Below the pieces are notes generated by a model. It was given only the letters and a program-made list of their open reading frames with translations. It did not search any database and was not told where the DNA came from. From Acanthaster planci (Eukaryota > Echinodermata > Asteroidea > Valvatida > Acanthasteridae): a stretch of DNA of 64,000 nucleotides. Within the stretch, counting starts at the first letter, position 1. Every line of letters starts with the position of its first letter. The stretch is from contig NW_019091355.1 of assembly GCF_001949145.1 (NCBI RefSeq), positions 2,279,443-2,343,442 of the forward strand, in the 5' to 3' direction. A program made the translations under genes and the position numbers. Shown here piece after piece: positions 33,094 to 45,519 of the stretch.

Positions 33094-36000
33094 CTAGATG
33101 CTAATGGCATTTGGAATCTCTCGTGGATTGAGGTACGGGTATCGAACGTTCCTTTTCGCATCACGTGACGCAATAGTTTCCTCAATTGAAAACAACTCCT
33201 GGAGAAATCTGAAAATAGCCAAATAAATGTAAATAAAGAAACTCATCCCAAAAATTACTTCTTAAAGAACACAAACCAAAGAAAATTTAAGGCAACATTA
33301 ATCACCAAAAAGCCCCGAGACCGTACACAGAGCCAGGGTAAACGGTAAGCGCTTCTGGACGGTTGTACACCTCCTAAGGCCAAGGACACAGGCAGAATAA
33401 AGTCTATCATCGGGAACCAGCAGTCCGGCATCATAGAGAGAGAAATAACCACGAAGCAAAGATGTGGGTTTTAGGGCAGAAGACAGACAGCAAAGGCAAA
33501 GTTCAACGGGGTAGCATCTGCCTTAATTTCTGATAAGAGACGGTGAGCACAGTAGACTTACTCGGCCACCGCCTCCTTCCCGACTGGGTCGGTCTGGTAG
33601 ATCTTCTCGAAGTTACCGAGCCGCCGCGTCGCTCGTTCGCTCAGGATTCGCGTGAAAGACATTGTATCCAGCGTGCGTTTCTTATTGGGCAAACTTTGTA
33701 GGATGTCGTGCTCTGTTCGTGGAGTCTGGGAAAAGGTATGACACGTGATCAAAGTTCCGTTAGTATAATTTAAGTTCAAAATAGACAATCTCTCCACTGG
33801 AGTGACAAGGAATTGTCATACCACGAAACTACCACAGTGTGCAATAAAATACAAACCGAGGTTTCAGCATCTCACTTTGACTTGATTTTGAAAAGGTTTC
33901 TAACTAGCCAGCGAAAGTCAGCAACGTGGCATGCGACCACCCAGCACCAAGAAGCGCAATGATAGTGCTTGTCCTCTGAGGAAGTGGGGTTTATAATGGA
34001 CAGGTCCTGAAGGCCTCCGGGATATTTTCATCTGGCCTTGAGTCCCTGCTTAAGTATGTCAGTTGTACCAAAGTGGCCATTACCTTATCCTTTGGCGGTG
34101 TTCCGTTCATCCAGAGAGGTGCATTTGGCGGGAAGGCATACTCGTCATACTGGTTGAAATTGACCGCGGCATGTTGCACGCTGCTAATGAAGATGATGGA
34201 TGTCAAGACGTCAATCAGCTGGTGGTTGGCGCTGAACCTTCCGTTGCCAGCGACTCCCTTCAGTAAAACAAACCATACTCCCAGATGACTTAACCAGTTA
34301 CAGTAGCACGCACAAGATTGCAGACAAAAGAGGATATATGATTTGTGATGATACTTACACCTCAACCATTGCGGCTGGGGTATGATGTTGTATGCATTTT
34401 TTTTTTAAATTTGAGGTTTACTGGTGGTATGGGCCTACTTTATCATTCTTGATCAGTAGCGAAGGATATATGGTACTTTTAATGCACAGATTTGACTCAT
34501 GACTTTGATTGGCCTACCTTAATACCACAACCTCCATTTTCAATGGGCTTAACGAGTGTTTCGGCAAACTCTTGGATTTCACTGTCCCCGCTAAGAAGTT
34601 CTGGTGTGTCTAAGTCACAAGGGTACAACAAAGTGGGCATAAATTTTCATGAATTTGTCTAGCAAAATAGAATGACTTTTATTTTTTTTTCAGGAATCAG
34701 TGAGGGTCCGGAGGCATTTAACTGTGTCTTATAATCCTATGTTTGAAAAGGAAAAGTCAGAAAAATTTGGAATTACTTCAGATAAAAGGTTATGGAGTGG
34801 ATCTTAAATTAAGAGTGCTAGTTTCTATCGTGGTTCAACCTACAATCATGCTTCCAAAAGAAGGAGTTTCAATGGAGATGACCGTTGAAGGTGAGTGTTA
34901 AACACAGAAGGAAAAGTTAAGAGTACAGATGAAGAGCGTTCGTTTGATGGTGCGTTCAAGTTAAAACAGATTACAGATACTGGGGCAAGGACGCTGGTTA
35001 GGTATTAAAAAAATGAACCGTACGCGTTGCATAGAAATGAACGCTTTACAACTAACTCTCACTGGTGTGTTGTGGATAATGACTGTGCCAAGGCACAGAA
35101 AATATTGGGCTTACCATATCGTTTGTTAACCACAAACGCTGCGTACCGCTTGATGGCGCCGTGCAGCAAAAGGGCATCGTCCCTGTAGTGGTAACCGGGT
35201 AAGACATCCGGGTCATCCACCCCGCGGCTGCGAAGATCCTCTGGGAGGCTGCCCTCAACGCCAAGACGCCACTCGGGAAACACGCGCTGGACGAGTCCAA
35301 CGAAGCCCTGGGAGCCAGCGTTGATGTTCTTGTCCACAATGCCACCAGGATCGATCAGTGTCACCAAGGCAAAACTTTCAGTCACAAATGAATCAATAGT
35401 TGTGATAATAAACTGTGCATATAAAGGCCTCACAATCTCTTAATCACCTTTACTTGTTAACGGTTATACTTAGCTCAAGTTCAAACGATGGCGCACTCAG
35501 GATTTGTTGTGGGGGATCTCGGACCGGAATCCACTCCCCAAATAGCTCCAGCCCCCCTCCCTTCAGAGGTGCCAAAGGAGACTGGAATTAATGGCTGTAT
35601 CCTGTACCACAGCGACTTGTTTAAGGTGACGGTGTGTGTCTTCGTTTTAACAGACAGAAAGAAGCTCAAGTCCCCCAAGGCCCTCCTCTGCATCATAGTG
35701 TTTAAACCCTTACAAGTATGAAGAGATTCTATGATATTGATCCAATATTAATTGGCGTTTTCGATCGAGGCTGGCTGCATTGAGAAAAAATACAAAATCA
35801 CCCACCTGTTTATAGCCATGACGTAGAGGAAGTGAGGAGCGAGGAGCTTGTAGATGGGGTGGGACGGGGAGAGGCAACGGTTGGCAGCTACTGCCATGGT
35901 CTCTGATATCAGATGGGTGAAGCCCAGATGAGCCACTGACTCGTGAACTGCGCCGTCGGCGTTGTTGAACCACAACTTCGCTAACATCCAGGTGTACTCC

Positions 36001-39000
36001 GGATCCGTCGGAAGGAACACCTAAAAAATAAATAATATCTATAAATAATAATATGATAATAAACAGAATAATAATACAGAATGTCTATAAAAGCATACAT
36101 GTATATCTGAATTTCTGCTGGCTACTTTACCAGACCTTTAACCTGTAAGACCCAGATTTAAATCTCACAGTCTGAAAGCCGAATTAGCCTACACAAATCC
36201 CGGAAAGGCAAAAACTTAACACAAAGGAACAAAACCCTTTATCTCTTACAGTGTTGGTTTGGGCATCATTTGGGATGGGTTAGGTTGGATTAGGATGGGT
36301 TGGTTTGGATGAGGCTTGGCTGGGCTAGGTTGGGTTGGGTTGGATGGGGCTGGATGGGGTGTGCTGGGTGGAGCTGGGCTTGGTTTGGTTGGTTGGGCTG
36401 GGCTGAGTTTGGGTAGGTTGGGCTGGGTTGGGTTAGGCTGGATTTCGCAAGGTTGGGTTGGGTTGGTTGCGTTGGGTTGGGTTGGGTTTTTCTCGAACGG
36501 CTTTTTTGAATTGATCCTACCGGATTGTCTGACGATGGTTCCTGGTATAGTTGAATGGCTACGGGCATCAAAGTTTTGGACTGATTGAGGAAGAAGAGCG
36601 CAATAGGTGCACACACCTATAAAAGAAACGAGAAAAGACCTATAACAAATAAGAATCGGTCATTGAAAGTTTCATTCACTTGGCACTTAAACAAGCAGCA
36701 TAAACGTTTGGCTTGGACACAGTTTTTGTTGAACTGTACATATTTAAAATCTAGGCGTGTTGGTTTTGTGGCATAGATTTGCGACAGAATACCTTTTAAA
36801 AGTGAATTTTTTCTTTTGAAATTGGAAGTCTGAAGTTTTGTATTCATAACTACCAGATTTTGGGCCTTCGGTATCAACGAATTAACACAGGAAACTTGTA
36901 CAAAATTATGTTCAAAATTTCCTGTAACCCATTGGCCACTTCGCGCTATGTTGATTTCAGATGGATTCTGAGCATGCGCAGGTGAACATTATTCTCTTTC
37001 ATGCGGACTGGTACAAAACAGACAATTTACTCTCATGCGTTGCCCCAAAAGAATGGAATCTTACGATTCTGTTGTCCGTAGTTTGGATATCTTTCAGAAC
37101 ACTGTAATTGACGATAAAGAGTTTTTTGCTTTGAATGGCCTCTTGAATGCTCATTCCTTCCAGCAGTGGCTTCATCATGTTGTCAGTAACAGCCAAACTG
37201 CGACACCGTGGAAAAGAAACAGAATATTGCGAGACAGAAATGTAAATGAAAAGGGTGTGTAAAATTGTAATAGTAGGCCTACAGGAACTGTTCTTGCCAT
37301 TTTCAAAGTTTATTTTTCGCATTTTTCATTGCAAACCTCATGTTTTTAAGTATCATCGTGATTGCCCACAACTCAAAGCAGATGAAGGAGAAAGTATTCT
37401 CTACATTAATTTTCAGAACTTTGTGTTGGTATCAAAGTGTAATTTGGCCATTAGAGCCCCTGTTTGCACCACTTCAATAAAAATCACACACCCTTCCAAT
37501 TTTCAGTCAGTGTTACATCACATTACCCTGTACAGGCATCTGCCGTTGACTTCAAATAATCCCATTGTCAAAATACTTGGAAAGAATGGATTTTGCCGAA
37601 AGAAACTCTTGTTTGTATCTGGTCGCAATAACAATTCTTACTTTGCTGGGATTTCTGTGCAGAGGCGAATCTGACAAGGGTTGCACCCGTTCAGCCTTTG
37701 GTTGGCAAACGATTCATCACTCCGCCAGTTATCGACTCCCTGGAATACCAGTGTAATTACTGTTGTAGATTAATTCCACCAAAGGATATTCATAACTGCA
37801 TATTTATGAACAGTCAGCTCGCAACCCGTACAAGCCCTAATGTGAAGAAGCTAGAATGACATGCAATGACATAACAGATGGCAAAATCTTGCTACAGACG
37901 TCGGCAACTGCTCAACAAGAAGTTCCCCACAATTTAATATGCAAAATGATTGCACCAATTGTCAATGTAACGATATAAACTAAAACTGCTGTCATCGCGT
38001 CTCGCAGAAATCTACCATCAAAATGGCTTACATCAGTAAGCAGCTTGGCGATATTCCACGTCCACACATTCTATAGCTTACGTATGGTATGGGTAGCGTC
38101 TTGTTGTATACTTTGATGATGTCGTCAAGTGTTTCCCAGTTGTCAGTTGTTAAGTAAGTGGTTAGAGTATCGATTTCATAGATGGCGGCTTGCCTCGCTA
38201 GAACATCAAACTGTGATAAAAGAAAATAGAAACGGCAAAATATGTGAATAAAACACGAGTTATTTTCTGTAACTCTAGACATGGTGACTAAAACCTTTGA
38301 AGCACCCCGAGGTTGACACCGAAGTCTTAAAGAAGCTATTTACATGGAGACAAAAGTCACCCCGTTCGAAGACAAGGCAAAGTATTATGAACGAAGGCAT
38401 TCTTTCGTCAACGTTTACCTTTTGCTCTAAAACTTGAAATTTATCTTTGCCGTGAGTAACTTGGGGACTGACTTCTTTTTGACGAGATTAAAGTCGCACC
38501 ACGTTACATCTTTCTTTTTATATAACCTGCTGAATTTTGCGTTCGCTTTTTTTTTACAAATGGAAAAAGCTACAGACTCACAAAATATTTGTTCGAAAAT
38601 TCCTGTTCGTCCGGTAGCTGAACAACCTAAATGTTAAGCAATAGAAAGAAATATAACAGAGTTAAAACTTTTGAGCAAAATTTTTAAATATATGCCTCGT
38701 TTTTGTGTGTGTGTTTGTTTGTTTGTTTTTTGTTGCATACTCCTGTGACAGTTTTGTTTACATGTATTAACCTAACAAAGGAAATAATCTTTGCCTTCGA
38801 ACCGCACAGTTTTTTGATATTCAATAGCAGCCATTCATCTTGTGCAGTTTTTTCAGCCTTCGTCCTGCTTACCTGTGCGATGGCCAGCTCCCCTTTAAAC
38901 TTCCTCTCCAGCTGATAGATCTGCTTCTTCCGGGCCAATTCGTCCAATCGCTGCTTGCGATTGGGGTCGTGCTCGGGTAGGAAGGAGTCATTCCTGGCGG

Positions 39001-39995
39001 CACGGAAAGTCTCTCCCTGCCTAATCCAGCGGTGAAACGGAAAGATGCTACCGCAATACGCCGGTAGGTCCTCGTGCTTGACTTCGATGGTTTCCACAAA
39101 CCTTCAGCCACAACGAAAGTAATAATGAGGAAATTTAGGCCCTCAGCTTCAATAAGTGAGAGAACCAGCTTCAAATGTCTCCAAGTTTTCTTCAACAATG
39201 AAAAGTTTATGAAGGGGACACAAACAGTTCGAGCGGCACTTTGGAATGTAAAATGTTTTCCAAGTCACTATAAAAAGTTTAACGCCTGTTTGTACCAGTT
39301 CTGACACTTTGACCCCTCGGACAGCGTCAGCTCAATTTCTTCCACGGCTGCAGTGATGCCTGTCTTTTTCAAATAGAATGTATCCAGGCTTCCCCGTTCA
39401 AAGTCATTGCTCCAAGTACAGTCAAGCTTAACCGCAGGGGATGATCCAGAGGCGTTATATAATCTCAAGGTGACATTGGAGTCCGTTCCTGAACCCTGGC
39501 AAGAAATTCGAGACAAGAAATGCAATCATCAGAGAGGCACGGATCAGTTTGACTAGCTTGTTGGTTGCGGAGAAAAAGCCTTATATCAACATTTTCTGAC
39601 TTGCAACTCGCTTATGAACTCTGACGTCAATGACGTAATTCACTTCAGCTCTCGTTAGCGTACTCTTTTCGTATGCATTGCTTTTATATCAACGATCTTC
39701 TCGCCTGTGGATTAACTTCCGTACTTGTTTACAAAAATTATGTATACAGTGTTTTAAAATTAGATTTTGAATGTTGTTGAGCAGTTTTATATGACATTGT
39801 AAGACAGTGGCAATGACAGGTATCTAAAGCGCTTTATACACTTTTTGTGAGAAATAAATGGCGATTTATGCAAAATTAAAGGCTTCTTAAAAAGGGCCAA
39901 TGCTGGTAGCAAAGACGTAAGCCTACCTTGTAGTCACCCGTTTTGATGCAAACAGTGTACCAATTCGGCCTGACCCGAGTAACACAAATGCCCAT
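33094..39995 (-). CDS. ALOX: Animal lipoxygenase (PLAT-LOX), complete, 657 aa
   Basis: Thirteen exons: 39995-39927, 39495-39296, 39101-38873, 38210-38082, 37739-37642, 37197-37065, 36616-36521, 36020-35806, 35374-35115, 34609-34518, 34257-34084, 33725-33562, 33208-33094. All junctions are GT/AG and keep frame (1974 bases). Residues 1 to about 110 form the PLAT lipid/membrane-binding domain ([19 protein letters not shown]). The catalytic domain adds dioxygen to polyunsaturated fatty acids. Iron ligands are visible: His349 and His354 ([12 protein letters not shown]), His536 and Asn540 ([11 protein letters not shown]), and the C-terminal Ile657 ([11 protein letters not shown]). LIDPGG and [10 protein letters not shown] are further hallmarks. 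Length fits animal enzymes (about 660-675). [10 protein letters not shown] recalls 5-lipoxygenases, but regio- and stereospecificity cannot be read safely. No signal peptide; cytosolic or membrane-associated. Head-to-head with the acyl-CoA synthetase, 7.3 kb apart. Confidence 0.96.
36253..36487. repeat. G-rich degenerate minisatellite (GGTTGGG/GGCTGGG)
   Basis: About 235 bases of plus strand made of GGTTGGG, GGCTGGG and GGATGGGG variants, in lipoxygenase intron 7 (between 36521 and 36020). The plus strand is the template, so the pre-mRNA is C-rich. Overlapping open frames here are repeat artefacts (Gly/Leu- or Pro/Thr/Asn-rich). Confidence 0.85.
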
Positions 39996-40525
39996 TGTTC
40001 TCTGTGATTGTTCCTTCACACTGCAATAATGAGAGGTTTTGAAGATCTATCATTCGACAAATGCTACCGTTGCTGTATTATTCAACAGCACACGCGTAGT
40101 AAAACAATGTGACTGCATTGCAACTCGGCTACATAGGTAAGTGCGCTATCACTTTTTCTTGATTGCATATGGCGACGAGATCACTATCAAGAAAACCCAA
40201 AGAAAGAGAGACCACTTGCCGAAAAGGGCTGTTGGGGGGAGGAGGGTTAGCCTAGTTTCTTTCTTCATGTGCTTTTACAGACTAGGTGTCCTTATCCTCT
40301 TTAATCCAAGCATCTACAATCCTGGACAAAATTGTTGGGACACGTGTCATTAGCCATTTGCAGGTTCCTCACTCCCAGGGTCCATGTTGTCATCTCCATC
40401 AGCTGGAGCGGAGATGGCGCACTGAGACCTAGCATTGAGAGGGGGCCGGGGGTCGGGGCCCAAGGAGTTTTGGCTAGGATTATGTGAATTGGTATATGGT
40501 TGTCTATGGGCATGTACATGTACTA

Positions 40526-41360
40526 TGTGGTTTTGCGTGTGCTAATTTCCGGCGTCGTTCTTGGAAAACATAAAATGGCAGTCGCCGGTTGAATAGAAGA
40601 TATATGTTGGACAAATCGTACAAAAAAAGAAAAAGGAACAAACATACCAATGCTTCATTGTATGTGTACAATCACAATTGCTTTGTAGGAGTTCAATGTA
40701 TACAATGTAACATGGCATTTTGGCCCATAAAAGTCCAAAATGGATGCGTTTCTGAATTTCATATGCAAATTCTGATACAGAAACAACTAAAAATCTTGTG
40801 GGTTTTTCTTATTTCGTCATTCCGTAAAATTGGCTCGAAAATGACTCAAATTAATATAACGATGTGTTGTGGCCCATCGTGTATATCGCACATGCGCGCC
40901 GCATTTGTGAGGGCATGCTATGCTCTCTCTTCGGTGAAGGTGAAGATATGCAATCATAACAGTTTTGTCTTGGCGCAGCATTTCACAAACATTTTATGCA
41001 CTACTAGCTCAGTGTCCCTTAAAATTCAGGTTGTTGCCACTGTTAGTTAACAGAGTTGCGATCCGTGGAGTACCTCGCTGGATACACACATGCATATGGA
41101 ACGTATAAACTCAGTCTGAATCGGTTCATAGTTGTGTATGTGCATACAATTATATAGGCTACATGTGGTTTTGCATGTGCTTTCCGGCGTTGTTCTTGGG
41201 AAACAGAAAACGGCAGCAGGCTGTTGATTAAAAGTTATATTTTGGACAAATTGTTCATCAAGAAAAAAAAACATATTGTACAAAATATAAGAAAAAGGAA
41301 GAATAATATCAATGTTGTGTTGTTTGTGTACAATCACAACCGTTTTGGGGGAGTTCATTC
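40526..41360. repeat. Direct repeat, two diverged ~180-bp copies
   Basis: Copy 1 (40526-40698) and copy 2 (41164-41360) share TGTGGTTTTGC, TTTCCGGCGT, TTGGACAAAT, a run of A, AAGAAAAAGGAA and TGTGTACAATCACAA in the same order. Identity is moderate. Probably two old copies of one mobile element or a tandem duplication. Confidence 0.65.
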
Positions 41361-43561
41361 CTCCTTACTGTTCGCTCACACAGAGACAAAAATGGTCTCA
41401 GCACAGGTAAAAAGGGATAGTCAGTGATAGTTTGTGTCCTGTCTTTTCAATTCCACTTTGAAATTCAAGCATTAGATCAATGTCCTACCAGAAAGCTTTT
41501 AATTTCTCTTAAAATAACGCTTAGAGTTTGAACACATTTTTAGACACATGTTTGTACCCTCTTTTATACGTTTAACCGCGACATGTTTGGGTTTAGGAAT
41601 GTGTTGAAATGGTAAACAGATTTCAAAAAGCTATGCACTTTTTAATAAACACGTCATGGGATTGAACGTGTGAAAAAGTAGGCATAAAATAGTGTTTAAT
41701 CTCTAAACGTTGTTTATACAGTAAACAATACTTCGATCACAATTTTCATGTAAACCGGCATGCTTTCTGTGTTACAACCCAACAATTCACGCACTCCCTA
41801 AAGAAGTAAATAGATTTAAGAGAAAGCAGGTGGAATAGGCAAAGTTCTTTTTTTTCTTGAACTGTATTTTGTATTTTGTATAGGCCTACATATTAATGAT
41901 ACAAAGCCACCCAGGTACAAGTGTGATTGCATTGAAGTAGCCAAACAAAGTCAAGGCAAAACTATTCATCTCTTTATTTGAAAGGGAACGTGAAGTGTAC
42001 AACGTACACTGCGCGCTCTCACAAGAATGGCTGTTGAGACGATAAACAGGGAATAACCGTGCCTAAAAATAGGGGACACTGTCATGGTAACGGTAAACAA
42101 CGAGCGTGGTGGTCTCTAAATCGTGCACAGCGTTTTTAAAAAGCTGGTGTGTTGTTTAAATGGAGGAATTAGGGTAACACCAAATGACAATGCATATAGT
42201 AGATAGGAATTATTCTGTAATTATCAAGCCAGAAACGAATCAGATCTCTCCTGAATTGTATGACAGATCGATTGCAAGACTTAATAATTGATAAATTTGG
42301 GTTACAGTGTACATAAATTAGATGCATTTTTCGTACGTTATTCATTATGTGCATTTGTGGAATATATTTGAAGCATTTAGTCTTTGAAAATGCACGAATA
42401 GAGCGGTGCACTGGTATTTACAATATGATTTTAATTAGGAGACAAACCTCATTGATTTCCAGGTTTATGAAAAAGAACCAACCCTTCAGCCAATGTCAGT
42501 TTCATATAACTTGGGTCACATAACATGGAATAAATACGGGTGCACTGGACTTGGAACGCAGTAACAAACTTGTATATTTCTAGAGATCTTTGTCCGAAAA
42601 TCTAATTGCGAGTGTCCTTCTCGCGTTTGTCTGTTCTCCAGACGCAAAAGTCTCGTGATTGATATAGTTTGTTAGTTTGCAAAAGTGCAACCATTGACAA
42701 AATGACACTTACCGCTGGCTCGGAGACTATCTAGTAAAACCTATCAGATGTTTGGACACTGACACGTTAGTTCTATCAATTCCCCACACTTCTGGTGTCA
42801 CGCTGGTAACTCCACCAGCCTGATGTGTCCAAAACTAGTGGCAGACGACACACACTTCCCCTTAACACCAGTGTTAATTAAATGTTTAGCACCTCTGCAG
42901 TTGATCTGGATTTATTGCACTTGTCTGTAACTATTTTCCCCCACGTTAGCAACATACGCATGCGTGTGCGCCAAAGCTAATATAATAGCTAGTGATGTTG
43001 CCAAGGCCAAAGTTTAAAGGTGCAGTCACGATGAAGGCCGTATGGAGATCTTTTGAAAAGGACCCGAAGGCCGTATCCTGTTGCAAGCTAATCAATACAC
43101 AACCGAGCATGCAAGGCCACCCTGAATGTTTTTGAGTTGCCGCTCATGAGTGTGGATCCTAGGGATTCTGCCATGCATTTTGCATCGAGAAAAAAAGGCT
43201 TTATTGGTGCATAGGCATCATTCTGTTTCAAAGTGTCCATAGGTGTAGACTAAGCTATCGAATTCCGAAATATGACCGAATTCTCAAATATAGTCAAAAT
43301 GAGGATAAGTTGTCGCTATGTGAAATGCACAACAGGAGGTTTTTAAAAATGAAAAAAAAAATCACCACCAAATTGCACTTTTAAGCTGACCTGTAGTTTC
43401 TTCCCCCCCCCCAAAAAAAGGTTTACACTCACGGAAATCAGGATGTTATACACCATACACCGATCATCGCTACACCGGCCAAAGAGACGGGCTTATATGG
43501 AACTCCGCACTCTGGCTTGAAAAAAAGTGCAGGTGCTCTGAGTGACTGAATACAAGCCTGA

Positions 43562-43677
43562 GTACTGATGACGTCACACTTTGTTTACATGTGTGCTTTC
43601 TATGGTCCTCAGACCGAGTACCCCCACTGGCCCCATAGGAAAGTGCACACGTAAACAAAGTGTGACGTCATCAGTAC
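43562..43677. repeat. Inverted repeat with 45-bp arms containing TGACGTCA
   Basis: The left arm 43562-43605 (GTACTGATGACGTCACACTT and the next 24 bases) returns inverted at 43633-43677 with few mismatches, around a 27-base spacer. Each arm contains the palindromic CRE octamer TGACGTCA. Likely a MITE; it lies between the divergent lipoxygenase and acyl-CoA synthetase genes. Confidence 0.8.
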
Positions 43678-45374
43678 ATAGGCCTATTACGGTTTCAACC
43701 CTCGTTGTCTGCACGACAGCTTTAATAGAGAATCTGCTTCCTTTCTAAACGTTACTCTACAGAGGGCGCTAGATACATGCAGCGACTGGTAAACCCGTGA
43801 TTAGAATAATCTGAATCCGAAACTTACCCGGAAAAAAAGTTGGACACAACATAAAACTTGGGGATGCTGTTCCAGATCTTGGGTTAATGCAGGGTGGATA
43901 CCAGATTTTTGGCTGGGGGGGCGGGGAATATTTCTTCACATTTGTCATTTTTGCCGTTGGGGAAGTTATCCGTGTACACAAACTTAGACCCCTACATGCT
44001 TACCTAGGGGTCTTCTAGCCTTTAGACGATCCCCATCCTCCCCGCAAGAAGGCGCAGGGATGTGACCTCTGCAACGCTTTCTTCTGGATCTGTGCCTGAT
44101 TAAAGATTTATTGAAATTCAAATTTTTAGCACTTATGCTTTCCTTTTTAAAAGTATTATTAAGAAAAAATTCGGCAGCTGGAACACTCAAAAATAACCCT
44201 GAAAATCCGAATACACGTACGTCATACGCAAAGTATTCCAAGCTTGACACGCTCAGATGTAAACCTTGTACAATATCACGTGCATACCCGTCAAGCGAAC
44301 CGAAAAACGTAAAGGTAATTCATGGCCGCAAATGATTTGCATATCAATTCCTCTGCCAAATGACCTGTTACGCTTTTATGGAACCAATCGTACTCATACT
44401 CACAGCTTGTATTTGCCAAAGAATCACTCAACCGTGGAGGCAGGGATCGGAGTGGATTTTTTGGAGCGTTATATAACTCAATGGTATAGTCCCATCATTG
44501 AAGTCCTTTTGACTGTGGCTGCGCTCCTACGCACTATTTGGGTGTGAGTGCGTGTTTAGATGTGTTTCCTGGTTTGGCAAGGGAGGGAAAGTATTCTACC
44601 AGCAATAAAGTTTTGTGGAGACTATTCAGGTAGTTTTTAGATAAATCAAAGTTCTTGTGTTCAAGTTGTCTGAGAGCGTTGTTGTAAGCGTGGTAAGTGA
44701 GTCTTCCTGATGGCGCCCTACGTTGGGAAGCTTAGCTAGTTCACTTATAACATTAGCTGAAACGAAATAAAAGAAAGAATGCATATGCATGCAGTGCTGT
44801 CGAATGCATAGCAAAGTGCTTTCCAATTCGGTGTAAGGAATGTATAGCCTTTTGTTACGTTTAGCATAATCCCTGGATCACAAGCTCCAGTTGTGGGATA
44901 AAATCTTCTGCAATTTGATTTATTGTGAAATGAGAAAGCTACAGTTTTGTGATGGCTATGTGAGAATGCGGACTTGCCTTCAAAATAAAGACCATTCGGT
45001 TTTGCAGTCTCCCTTCCGCCAGACTGAAACACCGACTGCAGAAAAACAAACAACCTCAGTCGCTCTTTAGCCGACAAAATCCTCCAATATTTTCAAGAGG
45101 CAAATTCTTCATTCTTACCTGCCTATAGTGCCTCAGTTAAATGTTAATAGTCCCTACTTTTCAACAACTTGTAACTGAGAGTGAAGCCAAGTGGTTTCAT
45201 CTTGATTTTGAAGTCAAAGAGACTAGACAGGTACTTGTAACACATCAGTGTTCCCATAGTAGGTTAATCAGTTGTTCCTGAAGAAGAAAATTTGAAGGAA
45301 AATGAAAGGTTAACCAGACTTTTAAAAGACGGTTAACTAATCAAGTAATAAAGAAGTGCTATGAATTCGGTGAA

Positions 45375-45519
45375 AATATAAGATTAAATCAGTGCTCTGG
45401 AAGTATATGATTGCCGAGCTTTCGGTAACTGAGTACCTTTCTTTAGGGCAAGCAGATTCAGTTCCACGCGTGCGTGCTCGGCAATCATATATTTCAGAGC
45501 ACTGATTTAATCTTATATT
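45375..45519. repeat. Fold-back element with 45-bp arms
   Basis: Arm 45375-45419 (AATATAAGATTAAATCAGTG and on to TTGCCGAGC) is the reverse complement of 45476-45519 with a few mismatches. On the minus strand the spacer contains CTAAAGA, then GGTA/TACC able to form a short stem, then GAAA, a layout like a degenerate hammerhead ribozyme core. Such motifs occur in Penelope-like elements. The G-to-A change in CTGANGA would inactivate it. Confidence 0.7.

Noticed and set aside
33558-33560. TAA read through at the end of lipoxygenase exon 12 as the stop codon
   Set aside because: It is part of a strong donor GTAAGT; the spliced exon 33208-33094 supplies the expected C-terminal Ile.
36246-36616. 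Pro/Thr/Asn-rich and Gly-rich ORFs
   Set aside because: Translation of the GGTTGGG minisatellite; only 36521-36616 is a real lipoxygenase exon.
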